Source of the DNA: Nematopogon swammerdamellus
Lineage: Eukaryota > Arthropoda > Insecta > Lepidoptera > Adelidae
NCBI GenBank assembly: GCA_946902875.1
Contig: OX336340.1
Coordinates: 7,461,739-7,525,738, forward strand
Length of the DNA stretch: 64,000 bases
Direction of reading: 5' to 3'
Every line of letters starts with the position of its first letter. Position 1 is the stretch's first letter. Positions 42,611 through 55,900 of this stretch are shown here, piece after piece. Below the pieces are notes generated by a model. The model was given only the letters and a program-made list of their open reading frames with translations. It was not told the DNA's origin and did not search any database. Position numbers and translations under genes: made by a program.

Positions 42611-45600
42611 TTACATCAATTAAATATTACTGATAATTTAATTGGCAAATTGTAGGTAACACGTCTGTGTGTGTAGGTAACACATACGCACACATTTTTC
42701 AGGACACCTAGTTTACTCAATACGTAATGTAATGTAAATGTTGTTTTTCGTAAAGTATAATATACAATTAGTAAGTTTTACTTGTAGTAATTTTTTTTTC
42801 TTTGTGTTTCACTCTCTGGTGAGAACCCTTTTTTTTCTGTGTCTTCTGTTACTTGGCGATCTGTGTAAACACAATGAGCCATTCTGTTGAGGTTATTCGT
42901 TGTTTTTATTTGTTAGCCGGAGGAGCGAGTCCCTTTCATTTCATGTCTTCAAATTCAGCTAGCGTAGGGACACTATGCCTCTTCAGTCTGGAATGTGTGA
43001 CACTTCCTGTGCCCGGTGAGAACCCTAGCACATTTTCATACAGAGACAGCAATGCGACAACTGTCTAGCCCGTGCCAACATTTGGTGCCGCGACAAAGGA
43101 GTCGCATGACTGTCCCTTTTTTAAACTGTCATGTTGTTGAAAAAAAAAACAAAGGATTTTATTCATTCTTTAATAGGTATTCAGTTTAAAATGCATGACA
43201 GTTTGATATTCTAAAGTTATCGACTTCTATTTGTACATAAACGCTCGAAATATCATAATAATACTCAAATAAACTGACAAGTTCACTTAAACATTCTCAC
43301 CAATTTGTTTTACTAAAATAATCTACAAGGAAGGAATAAATAAAAACCATTTCAAATAAAAAAATCTTAGTTGAATGTGTCTAGGCCGACAGATGTGTTT
43401 AGTTTGTCTTGTACAGTCCGTTCAACGTAACTTGTCCCGCGCGGTAATCCTTATGCTTTCGGTAATAGAGATTGAAATAGCTCACTTCAAGGGACAAGTT
43501 ACAGGGAACGCTCTGTAGTAATACGACAGACGACTAAATATACATTAATTTTATACAACAAGGTACCACGATACAGTTTGTGCGACCATCAGGGCATTGT
43601 GCAAACAATGGGTATGTAAACTTGTTGTCACTAATTTCAAACATCAGGCCTGAAACACAGTCAACATCCATTGCATATTAGGAATATGTTATGCTAAATT
43701 GGAGTTAAGGTGAGCTCAGAGCTAAATATTCTGAAATAGCTGACTTTAGGTGACACTCACTATCGGCGACTTCCCTCGACAACAACTAATCGCTATAATA
43801 ATTTGGCTTTTTCCGTTCGACCATTTCGGCTGTGCTTGCTAGTTAGATATACCATACGAACGATATGTTCAAAGCATTTCAAAATATTATTCTGTAAGTT
43901 CTTATTGCACACTAACAAATAATAAATAATAAATGTGATTGTCCCTTTCCATTACCTAATGGCAGCACGGAATTTAACTGTTACAAATAATCGCATCAAT
44001 CGATAAGTTCACTATAAGTCGAATGTGTACGCATCAGTCTACATAAAACATTAGCTTCTAAGCTGTTGATACAAAATAAGTTGATATAAAGTGAGTTTAC
44101 ATGCAGACAGACATGGAACCAATAGCTCTATTCTATATTACAAGCTAAATATATTCTTAACTAGAGTACGTGTACGGGACCGCTCGCCGCTCGTCCTGCG
44201 ATATTGTGTCGTTACAATACTTGGCATAAATAGACTTAAACGTAAGCGGGCGCAGATCTCTTTCCGAAAGCAAACCGCGTTCGTCGCTCGCACCGCACCG
44301 ACGTGTACTTACCGCTATGGCTGACGATGAATTGAATTTAACGTTATGAGAAGCTACACTTTGCCTATGAATACTTTTCAATAGTTTGGTGTCTCCCGTT
44401 ATTATCTCGCATCCGAAACATAAATAATGTTAAACGAGATATGTAAAATTGTCACTATGATCTTGCGTCATCCTAAGTAGATAGACGTTCTAACCGATTC
44501 AATTCGAGTCATAAGAAAAACATTATATTATTTACAATAATTATTATGAGATTTACAAATGATGAAAGTGAGATGTACACTCGGCGTGCGCTCACTACAA
44601 CATCTGCATCCAACTAGACACTTTGAACACAACATTACACAAGGCTACTTCCGAATGTTTTGTCGCTAAATTAAATAAATATAAATGTTACGATACGTCA
44701 GATTTTTGTGTAAATATTTGATAGTTCCAAATAAAGTATTTAAAAAATTTTACAAATATGAAAGAATCAAATCTATATCACACATGACTTGCATCGGCCT
44801 CGCGATGCATCCGCAATCACTCTATGCATACTTGTATGTAGGTTATACTATAAGTACAGTCACTAAAACATATCCATACATATTTTTCACACCAAAATTA
44901 CAATGAATCACAAAATTAAATAATAAAGTTTAGTCTGATACAGTTCCAATCTCACGGGTTTCACTTGAGTTTACTCTCACCACGAGCGACACCAGGCGCA
45001 CTACACTCCATTGCACTACACTAGGTTCCTTCACAGTTCACTTGTCATTCAATTTCTAGCGTCGCAGATTCACCGAGATAAATCTTTGCAAAATCGACTA
45101 ATCACATCCTAAGATAACATATTGTTACGTCGAATCTAACTAATGATGAGATCTAATAATTTATCTCGGTGCACCTTTCTTTATAATTCTTCCTAATAAT
45201 TCAAATTTATTTACTTTCACACAATTAATTATTGTATATACGCTACCTTCAAAACCTGAAATAGTTGATGGATAAAACTATAGTAAAATAATAAAATTCT
45301 ATTGGAAGACGGAGGAAACTAATGTTTCAAACGTCAAACGTCACTTACCTCCGTCTTGCAAAAATCTGGACTATAAATACATGCATCGTGTAGACACATC
45401 TATTCAAGTAGTTAGTGAATTTTTTTTATTAACAAACAAACAGAACTGGGCTGGTCGCAGTTGACTATGTAAACTGAATTGATTCAAATAGTATTGACCA
45501 ATTTCTGGTTTAAAGGGTAACATTTATATTTAAGTCGCAGAATCTTTCCACTCATACATTTTCAAATTGTTTAATTTGTCTAATGCATTTCATTAATTAA

Positions 45601-46803
45601 CATTGTAGCCTCACTTCTTACTACAGTAATGTGAGATTAAAGTATTCAAAGCATATTGTGATGACAAAATTCACATCAAGTAACGCACTTTTTTATTTAC
45701 ATTCTTGAACGGTTTTACACACATTAAGATACATTAAGGTTTACAGGAATACAGTGTCACATTTCACCCAGATAAAAAAAATTGCATACATTTTTATTTA
45801 AACTAAAAATTAAATGTAATGTAGAACCGAAATAACATACTTCTTTATTAACCTCTTCCGTGTCAGCCCCCCAGCGCCTTGTCTCCGTAAAGTTTCAGCT
45901 TTTTTTTTCGCACACGTGACCCGTTAGAGAAGGGTTACGACAAAAACGAAAAGAGCAAATTTAGTATTGTTGTAATTGTTACGAAATTCCCTATACATTT
46001 ACCTATACTTTAGTTAGAGTGCACTCACCTTTGTTTTGATTCCAAATTGTGAGTTGAATTGCACAAATATTTTATTTCACACTCCTGATTGATTAAAACC
46101 TTCATGGATTAAACACTTCAGAAATGTTGTATTCTTTCGAATTTATACACAAACACAAAATGACAAAAAACACCAAGAATAGTGTTTATTTGCGGCGGTG
46201 GTGCGCTGAATTCAAGTGCTAACATGTGTGCCACCAAGTCACGAAACCAACTGAAAAATTCATTAATTTTTGCTCTAGGTTAGCGACAAAGTGAATCGGA
46301 TGGAGATGTCCTAATCTTCGCTTTTATTTAGAAGTATAATTGCGCCTTTTCCCCATATTCAAAGAGCGTGTATTTTAATGCCGAAAGTCGTGCGGAAGGC
46401 CACTTTGCGCATTTTTTCGCAGGGCCACAGTGCGGCTCACCGGCTGTTGAGTAGTTAAACTGATAGGTTGTCAAGTTGTAGTGTCAAGAGATCGACTATT
46501 TGGGGCAACATGTCCTATAGCAAAGTTATTGAGAAAATTACAATGAAAAAACTGAAGTTATAGCTTTAAACAGAATAGAAAAGTTTGAAAAAACCAATTG
46601 GAGGCATATTTAAAACAATAAGTAAAAAAATATAACAATAAACAAAAAAGTGACAAGTGCACATACAAGTACAGCTTCAAACTGCTAGTGTACACAACAG
46701 AAAATAAATTTAATTACCTAGATGCATGCATTGTGTGACACCGTATTCCTTCCGACACGGCATAGTGTTAACACAGTACAGAGTGTGGTGTGTGGTGTGT
46801 AGG
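42611..46803 (-). other. Downstream flank / probable 3' UTR of RAD54L2-like gene
   Basis: The stop codon of the minus-strand gene is at 46804-46806, so its 3' UTR extends leftward from here. Minus-strand AATAAA poly(A) signals occur at 46323-46328, 46185-46190 and 46071-46076. Which is used cannot be told. Below about 45800 no coding exon is visible. A moderately GC-rich block at 44160-44340 is open in both directions but unrecognised. Confidence 0.45.
45845..46160 (+). repeat. Dispersed repeat, first copy
   Basis: Starts 'ttaacctcttccgtgtcagc' and includes 'caaattgtgagttgaattgc' and 'cacttcagaaatgttgtatt'. A second copy in the same orientation is at about 53663-54018. The TTAACC start recalls piggyBac-type termini (TTAA target), but the far end was not found. 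Confidence 0.55.
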
Positions 46804-46991
46804 TTACCACTGATGGTTGGGGGGCGGTGCGGTGGCGGAGGGCGCCGGGAGGTAGGGGTCGGGCGCGGGCGCCGTGCCGGGGTGCGGGGGGTAGGGCGCG
46901 GGGTAGGGCGGGTAGTAGCCGGCTCCGTAGCCCGCGTAGTACGGGGACGGCGCGGCAGGGTAGCCAGGCGGGTAGCCCGCTGCACTGTAAC
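46804..46991 (-). CDS. RAD54L2: RAD54L2-like gene, last coding exon
   Basis: Acceptor ttgttgcag. Reads [19 protein letters not shown], then [20 protein letters not shown], ending APPPNHQW and stop TAA. It is a Tyr/Pro/Gly/Ala low-complexity tail. Opposite-strand open frames here are shadows of this GC-rich codon bias. Confidence 0.85.
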
Positions 46992-49900
46992 CTGCAACAA
47001 CATCATGTACTCACTCACAAGGCCCCAAGAGGAGAGTACACTAGAACGCCTAGTGTGCATAACCCAGCAAAACATAAATCACTGTTCTGGCTATTACTGT
47101 AATGGTCAATCCCAGATGGTGAAACTAGAGAAAAAAAATGGTAACACTTACCCGGATAATGTCCATACGGTTGTGGTGCTGCCTCCGGTCCCGCCGCGCC
47201 CGGAGCCCCAGGGTAGCCATGCGGAGCGCCATGTCCACCGTGTGGAACGCCCGGATGCGGTGGCAACCCCGGGTGTGGAACCACGGGCGCGGAATGGTGA
47301 GGCGTAGGAGCGTGTGGAGCGGTAGGTGCAGTCGGTAGCCCAGGATGAGGAATGATCTGCGAGGAAGGATGAGGCGGCGCGTACGCAGGCGCCGGAGCCA
47401 CCTTGGCTCCGACGGAGGGGGTTTCTCTCGACGTGTCGTCCGACTCACTGTCGGGCTTCTTTGGAGGCGGTCTCTTTTTCCTGTTGGCAAGAGCATTAAT
47501 GCCTATAAGTATAATCCTAAAGAGCCATTACAACATTACAGAAAGCAGTTTTGCACGTAATTTGCACCATGAGGCAGACTAGTTTTTGTGTTCAAATGGT
47601 TATGAGATTAAGAGGGCGGTGCAAGCTAACTTGGCATCCCATCCAGAACTCAGATGGGATCGTCGTTTCAACCTCTTTACTGGATTATGATTTGAAGTTG
47701 AGAGTTGAGAGTTAGGGCCCCTGAGCCCTATTATCACTGCGACCTGGACAGATCTATTATGATCTCACAATAGTTCCAACAAGATAACATATGCAGCAAG
47801 TAAGGCACGCAGACCCACCTGCCGCGTGACTGTGGAAGGACCATGCCAAGGTGAGAGGTGGCTAGCCTGTCGCCCAATAGCACGGCATCTCGTACATATC
47901 CCTTAGTCGCCTTTTACAACATGCACAGGGGAGCACTGCATCTTTCATGGGTTATTAATTTTAAGTACAGGCCCCACACGGTACAGTTAAGACTAGTTGA
48001 TACTAGTGTAATGCAAGAGGGAAGAAGTGAGCGACCTTGACTTGGGTCCTGGGCGTTCGTCCGGCGCGGGCGAGTACGAGTGCGTGATGTCGTCGAGGGT
48101 GCGGCGGAAGTCGGGCGCGCCGCCGCCGCCGGCCGCCACCGCGCTCGCCGTGCGCTCCAGCCGACTCAGGCTCGACTCGGCCGCCGTCTTCGGCGCCGGC
48201 CGGTGTCGGTAGTTCTTCAGGAGAGATATCTTCGAAGATTTTTCTTCAGCTCGCGGTCGGTCCTCTAACGTCGTCTCGTTGGGGAACTTCTCGTCGGCGA
48301 GGAGACTAACGGGCTCGTTGTTTCGAGCGGGCGGACTGCTCGACTCCACCTTGTCGACTGACGGAGCGTCGGACGAGCTGTCTTCAGACTTCATCGGCTT
48401 GGGTTGGGGTCGTTGTTTCGGTTTAGCTTCCGCTTTAGCCTGAGGCCTCTCTCTCGGCTCGCTCGGCACCTGCGCCTTGTCTTCTGTTTTCTGGTCGTTC
48501 TTGTCGTCGCCGCTGTCCACCACCTGCGTCTCCCCGTCTGAATTGTCCACTTCCATCTTGCTCGCAGGAGAGTCGTCTTCTTCGCTCGCCTTCTCGACCT
48601 TGGCCTCTCTCGGCTTGATGATGAGGGAGGTGGTGTTGGGTCGCGCGAGGCGAGGCTGGGGTGCCGGCACCTTGCGCATGACGGAGAACGGCCGCTGGCC
48701 GGGAGTGAGCTGCCGCGGCCGGAACTCGTGCATCTTGTGGCCGGGCATCTGCGGCCGTAGCTTGTTCGGACCGACAAGCGTCGGCCGGGTCATGATTTTC
48801 TGCATCGGCCGGTTTCCACTCTTGGGTATGACGGTTATGGCTGAGTTGTTTTTGAGAGATCCAGGAAGGTTTGGCGGTTGCGGTCTAGCTCCTAAGACTG
48901 AAACAGTATTTTAGTATTTGAATTTTAATTATTGTGCAACATATAGGTAAATTTGTGGTTGTTCATGTGTAAAATAGCATTTAGCGAAGTTTGATTACAA
49001 AATTATCAAGTGAATTGATAATTTTAATAACATAATTCGTGCATACATACATACTAGTACATATTGGCAGTGCACACTGACCTAAATTCCATGTGACCAA
49101 CGCAACCAAAATATGTCACAAACTTATTTGTTATGTTAGGTGCGTTCTAGCGACCCCGGCCTTTGCCTCTCTCGCAGTGGTGAAAACTTGTCTCTCTCTA
49201 TCAATGTGAAATAGACAAAGGCAGATCTTCAATAGAGCGTGTTGCAAGCGTGTGATTTTTGACTCAAGAGTGTGATTTTTATGGAGCTAGACGTCACGTG
49301 TAAGGGCTCGTACCCATATTACGTGATCGATTTTTTCCACTTTTTTACCCCCTCCCCCCCCCCCCCCCCGCCCTTGTGAACTACTGTGGTTTGTGCTCAG
49401 ACCCCCCCCCCCCCCCCCCCTCCGCCATTTTCACGTAATATTTTAAACATTAGTGGCACTAACTCCCTCCCCCCCCTCCTTGTGACTGACCGTGGTATTC
49501 CCCCCCCCCCCCCCCCCCCCCTAAGTTGCTACAAATAACAACAAAACATATAAAAGCTATATATTATATTATACAGATATACAAAAATTCATAAAATGAT
49601 CTATCAAGGATATGAGTGAGTGCTTACTCTTCTTGCCGACAGGACTGTCCTTATTGTCAGCGGGGGTCGGCTTCTGGCCGACTTTGAACGATGTCTTGAT
49701 GGCGATGATCTTGCCCGACTCCAACTGCATGTAGATACCCTTCGGCGACTTGAGCACCATCACGCGCTGGCCCGCCTTCAGCACTATGTTCGTCTTCTCC
49801 GCCGAGTTGGTCGGGATTACCACATCTGAGAGTTCAATTTCAAATTATACTAAATACTAATTGAGGTGTTCCTAGGTCTGAAAAGAAGCAAATACAAAGC

Positions 49901-52900
49901 AGAGAATGCTGATCTCATTTCCTGTTTGGTTTGTGCTCTGTAGGGTCATTCCCTGGACTACAAGACCATTTCCTGTTTGTGTAAAAAAATTTAACTATCA
50001 TAAAGGTAAAATCTTTCTAACTTGAAGGTGTTTTATTAGGTGTTATGGGCTGACATCACGGATGTTGTAGGTGATGTAGCTAACCGTGTCAGTTTCCATA
50101 AAAAAAAAACATGCAACTGGAGGAGTGGTCAAATGGACTAGAAGTCACGGAGTCAGTTGCGGTCAGTGCCATTGCAATGTCCATGATAGCTACAAACACA
50201 AACAACCACAAAAACAACAAGCAGATTACCTAGGGGCAGAGTCATCTCCTGCGCGGTCATGCCCTGGCGGCGCCACACGTCGGCGGGGATCCAGCGCGCG
50301 CCGTGCTGCATGGGCCGCACGGAGGCCACCGGCCGCTGTATGATGGTGCCGTCGGCCGTGCGTATCGTGCGGTACGCAGTTGTTGGCTTGGGCGCCGCCG
50401 CTGCCTTCTTCTCTAGCTCATATCTACGAAAAAGTTACACTCCGTTCATCCTAGCAACTAATGCCGAGCGGTTTCTCTTTCTCTGTACTTCTCACTCTCG
50501 CAAAGGGTGATTGAAGTGACTGTGAACTGAGGTTATGAATATAGTTTAATTTAAAAAATGTATTGAATTATTGTTTATTTATTTGATGAATGAAAATTTT
50601 TCAATAAACCTGTTTATTTTTATTTTTTGCTTGGAATCAAGTTAAATATTTATATTTTCACTGTAAATTATTTGATATTAAAATTATATATTATTTAAAT
50701 TTTGTGCCTAATCTACTTACTTCAGGTGTTCGTTCTATTGTAGGTGGATAAGTTAACCCACCAACACAAATAATATACAAAACTTCAAAATAACACGTGA
50801 AAAATATGCAAAACCATTAATATGTTATTATTAGACGCGTAGGAAAGGCTACTGATTGTAATGCGTCGACTGACCGGCCGACTGCACCTGCCTACCTGAA
50901 ACCTTCTCAGATTAAAAACGCAAAACTAACTCCAGGCGCAGCGGCGCACGCGCCTTTATGGTTTTGAGATGACTTTCGCATACACCTATGACTCACAAAC
51001 ACATCCTTGTGTCCTGTGTGAAGAAGAGTAATAACCGTTGCGAGAGCGAGAAACCGCTCGGCATTAGTTCCTAGGATGAATGGAGTATAAGGACATTACA
51101 TATTCCTACAAATTGAGACAGTATTTTGACATTGACATTGTAAGACGTACCCTCTCTGTGCTAGTCTCTTCTCGGCGCTCGACAGTTTCTTCTCCTTGCG
51201 GTCCACCAGGAGCGATTCGTGTTGGAACGGCTCCTTGCTCAGCGTGTTTGGGTGGTCTGTGATTACCTACACACAAACCAGCAAACTAGACTATAGAAGG
51301 GGTATAGGACGATGGAATTTGTAACTGTCCGTAAATAGGTGTGCGTGTCTGTAAATGCAATATTGTGATCGATCACGAATACATTCAACCGATTACATTA
51401 AAAATTATCACATTCTAAGAATGCGCTAACGCTCCTCACTCGCGTTTTTACGGACACGAGACGATAGGTGAGTTACACACACACAAGCACACAGTTTACA
51501 CCATACAAGCCGCGCTCGGCTCGGCATCGGTCGCGGACGGTCAACAGTATTCGGTTTAATACGCGACAAAATGCAAAGGCGAAATAAGCAACACCGTTAG
51601 TCACTGTCACTCTCGCACAAAACACAACTTTATTCTTTCTCGTTCGCTCTCCACACTAATTACAAACAAATGCGTGCTCAACAAGCTTGTGAGACGCCTT
51701 GCGAAGCTGCTGTCTTGTGAAAGGATCTTATATATACATCTTACATATCTCATAAGATCCTTTGGTCGATAACACACTTTTTCGGAAATGATGTATGGGA
51801 AAAGACCTAGATATAGATATTATTATAGCCTGATGCGCTCACGATTATAATTTCATCAATATGTAATTAAAAAACGATACAGCACTACAATAATATACAA
51901 TAAAATACAATACTAGTCTACTTTCCCTGGCTGACCAGGCCTGTCTGGGAAAGGAATGAAAGAGCATGTTAATTAGTTCAGTTTAATCAATACCCTTATT
52001 ATTTGTAACTCTTCTAGCGAGACCAATTCTGTCAAAAACTTTTGTTTTGATATAGTTGGGATCCTTGAAGGAAGTAGTAGTTGTGAATTAAATTGTTTTA
52101 CAAGAAGCCATACCTTTTGCATAAGGACATCTAAATATTTGTCCTTGTACTGCTGCAAGTCTTTCTTCTCCGGCTCCTGGAAAATAAAATCAAATTATGA
52201 TATAAAGAAATAAAAATTTTTTTTATAAATATTTAAAGATATTTCTTTTTATATATATTACTAAATTATTTATTACATTTTAAGACGTACATATGACATG
52301 AAGAAAGCATTGCATCTGGTTTTTCATTGTTTTGTACTTTTAAATATTTGTTCAGACTGTTTCAGAATTATTTGTGTTGCATTTCTTTTTATTTTTCACA
52401 GTAGTCTCCCACTTAAAAATTGTCACATTGTAAAAAAATAAATTTATAAACTTAAAACTCCAAAAACCGCATCCACTAACCTTCTCGTCATTATCCCAGC
52501 ACAGATTAGTGATTTCCTTCATAGAGAGCACGGCGTCGGGATTGCACTCGTCCACGACGCGGTCGGCCATGCCCTGCTTGTTGATCTGTCGGTCATAGAT
52601 CTTCTTCTCCAGGCAGTAGTCCATCACGAACCGGTACACGAAGCACGGCTTCTTCTGACCATATCTATGGAGAAAAGATGGTTTGACATGCCAAGGTGAT
52701 CCTCCAGTGGATAAAAGGCTACAACGATAATGACGGAAATGACAGCGCTGATGACTTCGCCCGAAGAGGCTCTATAGGAGAACTATACCTATAGGAGCGG
52801 AACCCGTGATAATGCCGTCAACAAGCACACAAAGATCTTGGTTGCAGGCGTCGACATAACGGAAACACAGGGACAGATGGAAGAGTCTCTCAGAGTGCAG

Positions 52901-55900
52901 ACAGTCGAGAAGTGCTCTTCCTAAACCAGACCGAAGGCTCGAGCCAGCCTTCGGTCTGGTTTAGGAAGCAACCTGGCCCGGGCTAAGCTGAGAATAGCCA
53001 TTGGTCTGATGAACGGCCACTGCTCACTAAATAAACATCTACACACCACGGGTATTACGGATAGTCCACTGTGCAGCTTGGCGACTGATGAAACAGCTGA
53101 ACATGTTTTGTTGGAGTGCAGTGTACTTGACAACCAATGAAGGGGCATTCTTACTCCGCTCTCCATCTTCCGTTGCAGAGGTCTGCAGACGCCCCAGTCG
53201 ACTTGTTGCTTTCATGGAGGACATAGGCTGGCTGGGGTAGCTGGAGATCGCGGGGTTTTGCACGAAGGTCCCCAACCAAGCGGGACTAGTTTGCAGGCCC
53301 AGAGCCAACCCCAAACCAAAGCAACAAAAACAACAACATGCCTGTCTTCATATACTGACATTCTGGGAATAATGTCATTTAGGAACCAAATCAGTGAACT
53401 AACATCAACTTTTGCATGTTTTTGGCAACCTAATAGTTCATACGCGAGTATTTTTCGCGTACCTCACATTATGAAAAGAGCATATTACACGTGTCCCTAT
53501 AAAAGTCTAGGTGCTACGCCAGTGTTTCAAATGCTCATGTGGGCCAAAGTGAGATAATATATGTAAATAATCAGTCAATCTATCAGTATGGTTTGCTTTA
53601 AAAACCAGCCAGCAAATTAACTACGATTTGATTAAAGTTAGATTCCATTTTGCTTGCAGTTGTTTAACCTCTCCCGTGTTGGCCCCTAGCGCCCTCTGTC
53701 TTCGTAAAACGTCGGCCACGCGCGACCCGTTAGGAAAGTGTTACAGGAAATGCGGTTTTTTGGAAAAAAAATATGTCAACACCTATAGCAAATTTATCAT
53801 GGTTGTAACTGTTACAACATTTCATTTCTATACTTTTCAGTGTACACTTTGTCTTTATTTCAAATTGTGAGTTGAACATTGCACAAACATTGCACTTCAC
53901 AAAAATAGTGAGGTAAAATTTTTTTTTTTTTCAATTTTCCTCCATTTGCATGTAATGGATAAAAACCTCCAATAATAACACATTCACTTCAGAAATGTAG
54001 TATTCTTCCGATTTATACACAAACCGTCGCTCCAGTGCGTATGTGCCCAAACGGACATTTCCCGCCAAAATGAGTTATGAATGCGGTTCAATTCAGTATG
54101 TTTATCCGCACATTTCTGTATATAAAAAGTAATATTTTTCCACCTCTAAACAGTAAAAAAAAATGCATATTGATTTTTAGTATGAAATATGAATAAAGCT
54201 GACCGGTACACCCTGCAGACGGCCTGAGTGTCGTGGCACGGGTTCCAACTGGCGTCGAACACGATCACACGGTTGGCGCCCACCAGGTTGATACCTAGAG
54301 ATCCGGCGCGCGTCGACACCAGAAACAAGTAGACGTGCGGATTCGCGTTAAACTCGTTTATCAACTTTTCACGCTCCAACGCACTCGTCGACCCGTCCAA
54401 TCCTGCAATATTCAAGTAAGTTTATGGACCTGAAGTGGTTGGCTCACATACTACATCCGTTTCATCAGCCTACATTTTTGTTCATGTTGGAACTAGCTAC
54501 CACATGAAGAACTTTTTAGTCTATAAAAATGTATACTCACGATAGTAAGATGTGTTTCTTTCCCATAAGCAATGTGTCCCGGGAATATAATTTCTCTCCA
54601 GGAAGTCCTCGATCAAGTTGAGAGTGAACAAGCTCTGACTGAACAGCAGAAGTCGGTCTCCCATTTTAATACTCTCATTCAGAATGCAGAAAAACAGTTC
54701 CATTTTAGCCGAATTCTCTATGATACCAGGCACGTAGTCCTTTAGCAGCTCTGTCGCCCAGTCGTACGTCATTTCCTCTGCTTTCTTAGCCAGTGCCGCC
54801 TCCTCTTCCTTGTCCCGTTTCTCCTCCTTCTCGCTGTCTCCCTCTGAGTCTGACCCCTCATTTTTATCCTTTTCCTTGGATGCTTTCCTATCTTTAGCGT
54901 TTTTAGCTCTCGTCTTTGCAGACTTCGGTTTAGGCTTTGATTTGCTATCAGTCTTTTTACCCTTTGTCTCCGCAGCATCCTTTCCTTTCTTCTTCGGTTT
55001 CTTGGGACTCTCGTCTTCAGAGTTTTCTTCGTCCGACTTGACAGGTTCTTTTGGGATTACTTTTTCTTTTTTATCTACTTCACCTTCATCCTTTACTCGT
55101 TTAGGTTTTTCTGCCTTCACATCTTCGCTCTGAATTATTTTCTTAGTGTCTAAGTCTTCGATCTTAACTTCGCTGTCTGACTCCGACTTGATTTCTGCTT
55201 TCATCTCGATGAGCGAAGCCAAGGGTTTCACATCGGATTCAGATTTCAAAGCACCGGCTAGAGGCCAAGCGGGGAGAGGATCCTCTGCACTTCCCAGAGG
55301 TGGTTTAGTCTCCACCACCTGTGATGGATAGCCCGGATACGGCACGGGGAACTTAGTGTCGCCGTTGCTCCCCGCTAGGTTGGGGAACGCAGGGAGATTT
55401 TGAGATTCATAATTAAACGGTGGTGCCGGTGTGGCCGGTGCAGATGTACTCGCAGATGTGGAGCCATTGGAGTTGCTGCTCGGTGTGTGATTCTGTGCAT
55501 ATGGTGCTGGTGTAGAAGGATGACTATTAAATTCGGGCGGTGGAGCGCCGGCCGGCTCAGTCGGTGGAGCAGTGTTTGGTGGAGTTTCTGTCGTCGAAGT
55601 GTTTGGGGCTCCGGGCGTGCTATTACCGCTGCCCTCATAATTGGGATAGGTGCTGGGAGCCGGTCTGTTCGGATCGTATCCAGGGTAGGGAGCTCCGGGC
55701 GCTTGTGGGTTGTAATTTTCATAGGAATTGTTACCGTAAGACCCCGCCGGGTACGGCTGACCAGCTGGATAACTCGGGTCGGGCGGTCCGTTGGGATAGG
55801 TGGCTTGGTCCGGCACCTGCGTCGGTGGATACGCTGGGAAGCTCTGACCGGTGGGATAGTTTGGATTTGGGGGATAGCCTGGTCCTGGAGGTCTGTTTTG

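Noticed and set aside
42853..43068. 71-codon plus-strand frame
   Set aside because: No family similarity; it lies in the possible LTR-like stretch and ends without splice or poly(A) context.
42652..43095. Solo LTR followed by a 'tttggtgccgcgac' primer-binding site
   Set aside because: The motif resembles the primer site of BEL/Pao elements, but no second LTR, clean TG..CA ends or target duplication were found.
46726..47401. Plus-strand Gly/Arg/Val-rich frames and an overlapping minus-strand Arg/Pro/Thr frame
   Set aside because: Shadows of the GC-rich Pro/Tyr C-terminal exons of the RAD54L2-like gene.
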